A DNA stretch of 64,000 nucleotides, taken from contig NZ_JAHDTI010000004.1 of NCBI RefSeq assembly GCF_018531495.1, positions 248,001 to 312,000 of the forward strand, written 5' to 3'. Both the position numbers and the translations under genes were made by a program. The notes under the pieces were generated by a model that saw only the letters and a program-made list of their open reading frames with translations, made no database searches and was not told the origin of the DNA. Below are positions 63,675-64,000 of this stretch, piece after piece. The DNA comes from Nonomuraea sediminis (GTDB lineage Bacteria; Actinomycetota; Actinomycetes; Streptosporangiales; Streptosporangiaceae). How positions within the stretch are numbered: the first letter of the stretch is position 1; every line of letters starts with the position of its first letter.

Positions 63675-64000
63675 ATGTGCCCCGTGCTAGGTCACCTCGA
63701 CGGCAGGTTCGAGAGTGCGGATGCCGAGGCGGAGCAACGCATCGCGCTGCTTTACCAGGAGTTCGGCGGCCCTCTGCTGCGCCACGTACGCAAGTCGACC
63801 GGTAACGATCTCCAGTGGGCCGAGGACGTCGTCCAGGAGACGATCGTCCGGGCCTGGCGTCACTCGGCAAGACTGCACTGGGAACCGAGCCTCATCTGGG
63901 CGTGGCTGCTCACCGTGGCCCGCCGCATCGTGATCGATGGACGCCGCCGCAGGAGCGTTCGGCCGCAGGAGGTCGAACCCCCCGAGGTGGACACCATCGC
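63675..64000 (+). CDS. ECF-type sigma factor (3' partial)
   Basis: The first 108 residues of a sigma-70 family factor. Region 2 is complete: L-Y-Q-E-F-G-G-P-L-L-R-H-V, D-V-V-Q-E-T-I-V-R-A-W-R-H and the R-R-I-V-I-D-G-R-R-R end. Region 4 and any anti-sigma gene lie beyond the window. Divergent from the DUF4142 redox operon, a probable target. Confidence 0.92.
   Translation, partial: MCPVLGHLDGRFESADAEAEQRIALLYQEFGGPLLRHVRKSTGNDLQWAEDVVQETIVRAWRHSARLHWEPSLIWAWLLTVARRIVIDGRRRRSVRPQEVEPPEVDTI

Overview
This is a 64 kb stretch of a very GC-rich actinomycete chromosome. The gene set fits Streptosporangiales (Nonomuraea/Streptosporangium-like): a sahH, mtrA-mtrB-lpqB, comF, hpf, secA order that parallels the Mycobacterium tuberculosis Rv3248c to Rv3240c block, an Rv3235-like gene, a DasR-type regulator beside a GlcNAc phosphotransferase system, and several starts preceded only by a TAGGCT-like -10 box. 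No rRNA, tRNA, insertion sequence, phage gene or CRISPR array was seen. The first and last genes are cut by the window edges.

Layout. 1-22 kb is conserved core: S-adenosylhomocysteinase; a divergent SpoIIM-like/RDD membrane-protein pair; a methyltransferase and a DHFR-like protein; a leftward MoxR-DUF58-DUF4350-DUF4129 membrane operon; the rightward MtrAB-LpqB envelope signalling operon with comF; hpf behind a long structured leader; an orphan LuxR-type response regulator preceded by a tiny coupled ORF; a YcaQ-like glycosylase; and secA with a strong terminator. 22-26.6 kb is accessory: two TetR units, one with twin near-identical palindromic operators before a flavin monooxygenase, and an Rv3235-like protein.

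26.7-36.1 kb is a nearly complete amino-sugar PTS locus. Two EIIC permeases and dasR run left. A sugar-phosphate isomerase, EIIB, EIIA, an HAD hydrolase, HPr and Enzyme I run right, followed by a lipoprotein GH3 N-acetylglucosaminidase-like enzyme. Together they could release, import, phosphorylate and channel GlcNAc/GlcN. A composite DasR palindrome sits between the two arms, and a second dre-like site lies just before ptsH.

36-43 kb holds three more HAD-family proteins, a candidate small RNA or structured leader, and a low-density accessory patch with a degenerate ORF and a YunG-like gene. 42-50 kb has a penicillin-binding protein divergent from a LysR/beta-lactamase-like pair, acetoacetyl-CoA synthetase, and an AraC-controlled oxidoreductase pair. 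50-58 kb has a Tat-exported FAD oxidase and a LacI-rbsD-rbsB-rbsA-rbsC ribose operon. 58-64 kb has an SDR, then a four-gene leftward operon (DUF4142, DUF1996, six-TM ferric-reductase-like heme protein, NuoF-ferredoxin fusion) divergent from an ECF sigma factor.

The least explained structure is a dispersed intergenic repeat present three times (38.2, 41.0 and, inverted, 52.6 kb). It has an optional leader with an inverted repeat, a 90-bp core conserved at roughly 93-95% by eye, and a tail of 25-26-bp tandem units each opening with CGCCGTACG or a close variant. Two HAD genes also have good ribosome-binding sites aimed at ACG and ATC instead of a normal start codon.
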